Assembly (NCBI GenBank): GCA_948517135.1
Contig: CAORJJ010000080.1
Coordinates: 1-8,638 of the forward strand
DNA: 8,638 nucleotides
Source: an uncultured Clostridia bacterium
Lineage (GTDB): Bacteria; Bacillota; Clostridia; TANB77; CAG-508
Reading direction: 5' to 3'
In this document: piece by piece, positions 7,306-8,638 of the stretch
Layout: every line of letters starts with the position of its first letter
Numbering within the stretch: the first letter of the stretch is position 1
Position numbers and translations under genes: made by a program
Notes under the pieces: generated by a model
Databases searched by the model: none
The model's input: the letters and a program-made list of their open reading frames with translations, nothing else
Told to the model about the DNA's origin: nothing

Positions 7306-7321
7306 TCTATCCATTTTATTT
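7284..7321 (+). terminator. Hairpin spanning the stop codon of the 319-codon gene
   Basis: AAATAAAATGG (7284-7294) and CCATTTTATTT (7311-7321) pair over 11 bp around a 16-base loop that contains the TGA stop. Only two more T follow before AACG, so it is at best a weak terminator or a 3'-end stabiliser ahead of the stronger one at 7333. Confidence 0.5.
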
Positions 7322-7332
7322 TTAACGATTTT

Positions 7333-7365
7333 AACGGAGTTTCGAAATTTGAAGCTCCGTTTTTT
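7333..7365 (+). terminator. Intrinsic terminator of the 319-codon gene
   Basis: ACGGAGTTTC and GAAGCTCCGT form a 10-bp stem (one G-T pair) with a 7-base loop, followed by a run of five further T, starting 28 bp after the stop codon. Confidence 0.9.
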
Positions 7366-7368
7366 CAT

Positions 7369-7403
7369 AAAAAAATTGGTCTACTTTAATAGTAGACCAA
7401 TTT
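7369..7403 (-). terminator. Minus-strand intrinsic terminator, antisense to the cassette
   Basis: AAATTGGTCTACT and AGTAGACCAATTT are perfect 13-bp arms around a 5-base loop. On the minus strand the stem runs straight into a T tract (complement of the A run at 7369-7375); on the plus strand CCTTATA follows instead. So it should stop leftward transcription, yet no minus-strand gene ends nearby; the nearest is the DUF1294 gene ending at 7769. Confidence 0.75.
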
Positions 7404-7421
7404 CCTTATAATCCCCCAACA

Positions 7422-7450
7422 TTTACAATTACATTAATTTATGATATAAT
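7422..7450 (+). promoter_or_regulatory. Extended -10 sigma-A promoter of the 62-codon gene
   Basis: TTTACA (5 of 6 consensus), a 17-base spacer and a perfect TATAAT with the extended TATGA in front. Its last 12 bases are identical to the promoter of the 319-codon gene. Transcription would start near 7457. Confidence 0.85.
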
Positions 7451-7468
7451 AAAGTAGATATTATATAT

Positions 7469-7495
7469 AAAAATCTTAATACATCTCAAGGAGGT
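7469..7495 (+). promoter_or_regulatory. Leader and ribosome binding site matching the 319-codon gene
   Basis: AAAAATC (7469-7475), TTAATACATCT (7476-7486) and AAGGAGGT (7488-7495) repeat the leader at 6311-6338 with a two-base deletion and a one-base insertion. AAGGAGGT ends 4 bases before the ATG at 7500, which fixes this start. Confidence 0.75.
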
Positions 7496-7499
7496 CTAT

Positions 7500-7688
7500 A
7501 TGACAGAAAATACAAAAATGTTACAGGTAGAAGACAACCTTTCTTTATTTATCATTGATAAATCTGGAACCATGACAGAACCACCTCGGGTACTGGATGT
7601 AAAAGAAATTCAAAAACTTCAAAAAATCGATAGATCTTTATCGGTTGCACAGAAGAACCAGAGATATTATATGCCTCACCCACAATAA
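7500..7688 (+). CDS. Unrecognised 62-residue protein, partner of the 319-codon gene
   Basis: I do not recognise this small protein. It is soluble-looking, with no signal peptide or membrane helix. Residues 14-26 read as a short hydrophobic strand running into DKSGTMT, followed by EPPRVLD. This resembles the DKTGT[LIVM][TI] phosphorylation loop of P-type ATPases, with Ser for Thr, but nothing else of such an enzyme could fit in 62 residues. Residues 34-55 look helical and charged; the end is YYMPHPQ. That it is a real gene is supported by a perfect -10, an AAGGAGGT site, a terminator 33 bp after the stop and 37-40% G+C, above its AT-rich surroundings. It is probably functionally linked to the 319-residue protein through the shared leader and promoter; the function is unknown. 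Confidence 0.75.
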   Translation: MTENTKMLQVEDNLSLFIIDKSGTMTEPPRVLDVKEIQKLQKIDRSLSVAQKNQRYYMPHPQ

Positions 7689-7720
7689 GTTTTTGTACTA
7701 ATTTTCATTCAAAAGATTTT

Positions 7721-7753
7721 GATAGAGCCTATGCAGTTTGGGCTCTATTTTTC
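7721..7753 (+). terminator. Intrinsic terminator of the 62-codon gene
   Basis: ATAGAGCC (7722-7729) and GGCTCTAT (7741-7748) form an 8-bp stem with an 11-base loop, followed by TTTT, C and further T-rich sequence. It lies 33 bp past the stop codon and points right, with no T run in the other direction. Confidence 0.8.
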
Positions 7754-7768
7754 TTATTTTCTATATTA

Positions 7769-8077
7769 TTACAAAATTATATATTTTACTACAATATATA
7801 TTATTGTAATTATTTCTACAATTAATATTGTTGGCATTCCAATTGTAAATTTCAATTTTTTAGTTTTATGTCTAAATGTATACATTCCAGCAATAGTACC
7901 TATTCCTCCACCTAAAAGACAAAGTGTCATTAAAGTTGCTTCTGGAATTCTCCACCATCCTTTTTGAGCTTTAAATTTATCAATTCCCATAGCCAAAAAA
8001 CCAATAATGTTTATAAATAATAAATATATTAAAATATACTTCATATTCATTTCTACTATTTCTAAAAAAATTTCCAT
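7769..8077 (-). CDS. DUF1294 family small membrane protein
   Basis: At 102 residues this matches the DUF1294 pattern: a first hydrophobic helix (about 13-31), then GIDKFKAQ (31-38), WRIPE (42-46), a glycine-rich LLGGGIGTIAGM (54-65), FRHKTKKLKF (68-77) and a last hydrophobic helix (80-98). The family is widespread in bacteria and its function is unknown. The ATG at 8077 is chosen because GGGAGAA stands 8 bases upstream; later ATGs at 8050 and 8044 lack a comparable site. It lies 16 bp after the four-helix membrane-protein gene, so the two form an operon. No leftward terminator follows directly; the first is at 7369-7403, beyond the foreign 62-codon gene. Confidence 0.9.
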   Translation of the reverse strand: MEIFLEIVEMNMKYILIYLLFINIIGFLAMGIDKFKAQKGWWRIPEATLMTLCLLGGGIGTIAGMYTFRHKTKKLKFTIGMPTILIVEIITIIYIVVKYIIL

Positions 8078-8093
8078 TACTTTCTCCCTATAA

Positions 8094-8492
8094 TTACTTT
8101 ACTAAACAATATATCAAAACTCCTGATAATATTGCTATAATATTTACTTTATAATAATATTTGGCTCCATTAATAACTCTGTTTTCCATATATAAATTTA
8201 TTGGAATTAAACATGTAAAATATGCTATTACTATAACCATGCCCCAAACATAATTAAATCCATATTCGATTTCTGGTAACATATATTTCCCAAGCAATCC
8301 TTTGGGTTCATTAGAAAAATAAATATTAGCTAACTTATATATAATTATTATAGCGTATCCCATAAAAAAATTATATGCTATTGATGTTACAACAAAAAAA
8401 TCACTTTTCTCTTTAGGATTCAAATTAATTTGTCCAACAATCAACATTGCAAAAATGTATATTAATACAAACATAATATATTGAATTATCAT
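8094..8492 (-). CDS. Unrecognised four-helix membrane protein
   Basis: I cannot assign a family. The 132-residue product has four likely membrane helices at about 2-20, 32-54, 80-100 and 114-130, joined by short polar loops such as NLNPKEK (23-29) and a longer one (58-78). The frame opens at an ATG at 8504, but that codon has no ribosome site. GGAG at 8499-8502, inside the extra codons, lies 6 bases before the ATG at 8492, so I take 8492 as the start. It precedes the DUF1294 gene by 16 bp and is probably transcribed with it. A TATAAT at 8534-8539 lies in a plausible place for a -10, but I find no good -35 element. A role with the DUF1294 protein is inferred from position only. Confidence 0.7.
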   Translation of the reverse strand: MIIQYIMFVLIYIFAMLIVGQINLNPKEKSDFFVVTSIAYNFFMGYAIIIIYKLANIYFSNEPKGLLGKYMLPEIEYGFNYVWGMVIVIAYFTCLIPINLYMENRVINGAKYYYKVNIIAILSGVLIYCLVK

Positions 8493-8498
8493 ATTATT

Positions 8499-8502
8499 CT
8501 CC
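8499..8502 (-). promoter_or_regulatory. GGAG ribosome site deciding the 8492 start
   Basis: On the minus strand the sequence reads ATGGAGAATAATATG. The GGAG is six bases before the second ATG and overlaps the first, so the second ATG is the better start for the four-helix membrane protein. Confidence 0.6.
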
Positions 8503-8504
8503 AT

Positions 8505-8531
8505 TAAATTATTATTTGAGTAAATAAATTT
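8505..8531 (-). repeat. 27-base sequence, inverted copy of 1-27
   Basis: Read on the minus strand it matches bases 1-27 at 25 of 27 positions, with 17 identical in a row. It lies in the probable 5' leader of the four-helix membrane-protein gene, between a TATAAT and the start codon. The similarity ends at the ATG region. Confidence 0.4.
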
Positions 8532-8638
8532 TAATTATAACTTATATTTTTGTATAATAACTTTTCTTCTTTTAAAGTTCTCGGTAATCCGTCATATTTT
8601 AAAGTAGAATTAAATTTTTAAAGAAAACAGCGCCCTCA

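Noticed and set aside
6174..7403. Insertion sequence or integrase-borne element around the 319-codon gene
   Set aside because: No transposase, recombinase, terminal inverted repeats or target-site duplication could be found at the edges.
7500..7688. 62-codon gene as a truncated P-type ATPase
   Set aside because: Apart from DKSGTMT no part of such an enzyme is present, and the gene has its own promoter, ribosome site and terminator.
7719..7967. Plus-strand open frame after the 62-codon gene
   Set aside because: It begins on the terminator hairpin and runs antisense through the DUF1294 gene.
8553..8638. Possible gene remnant or tRNA-like stretch at the right edge
   Set aside because: Short frames such as MTDYREL have no ribosome site, the CGGTAATCCG stretch does not fold into a tRNA, and a 9-base direct repeat (8570-8578 and 8597-8605) is ordinary for this composition.

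Overview
The window reads as chromosome of a low-GC Gram-positive endospore former, most likely a member of the Clostridia. Four minus-strand lines that I counted by eye hold 61 G+C in 240 bases (about 25%). Intrinsic terminators and purine-rich Shine-Dalgarno sites occur throughout. The gene content fits this: a dipicolinate synthase subunit (spore core), a sortase with an LPXTG-like wall protein, and undecaprenyl pyrophosphate phosphatase. I cannot name the genus.

Bases 1-6173 form one long minus-strand block, in transcription order: a membrane-anchored TPR protein, dipicolinate synthase subunit A (dpaA/spoVFA), uppP, a sortase, a secreted SH3b wall protein with an LPEVG sorting signal, and folD. 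Gaps are 9-55 bp, nearly all carrying a ribosome binding site. A good sigma-A promoter (6145-6173) starts the block and a strong intrinsic terminator (34-62) ends it. A possible internal mother-cell sigma promoter precedes dpaA. The themes are cell envelope and spore formation, with folD as a housekeeping gene at the end. The sortase and the LPEVG protein are adjacent and are probably enzyme and substrate.

Bases 6261-7753 are different: two plus-strand genes, 319 and 62 codons, that I cannot assign to a family. They are richer in G+C (about 42% in four counted lines of the first gene, 37-40% in two lines of the second). Each has its own near-consensus extended -10 promoter, and both share an almost identical leader (AAAAATC, TTAATACATCT, AGGAGGT). 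Each has its own intrinsic terminator. They look like a small acquired two-gene cassette, and this is the best candidate for an undescribed system here. Three hairpins lie in a row behind the first gene; the third faces the minus strand and may be the old terminator of the genes to the right.

Bases 7769-8504 are minus strand again with host-like composition: a DUF1294 membrane protein and, upstream of it, an unrecognised four-helix membrane protein. A 27-base sequence in front of the latter recurs, inverted and with two mismatches, at bases 1-27. The last 100 or so bases hold nothing I can assign. No tRNA, rRNA, CRISPR array, transposase or integrase is visible.
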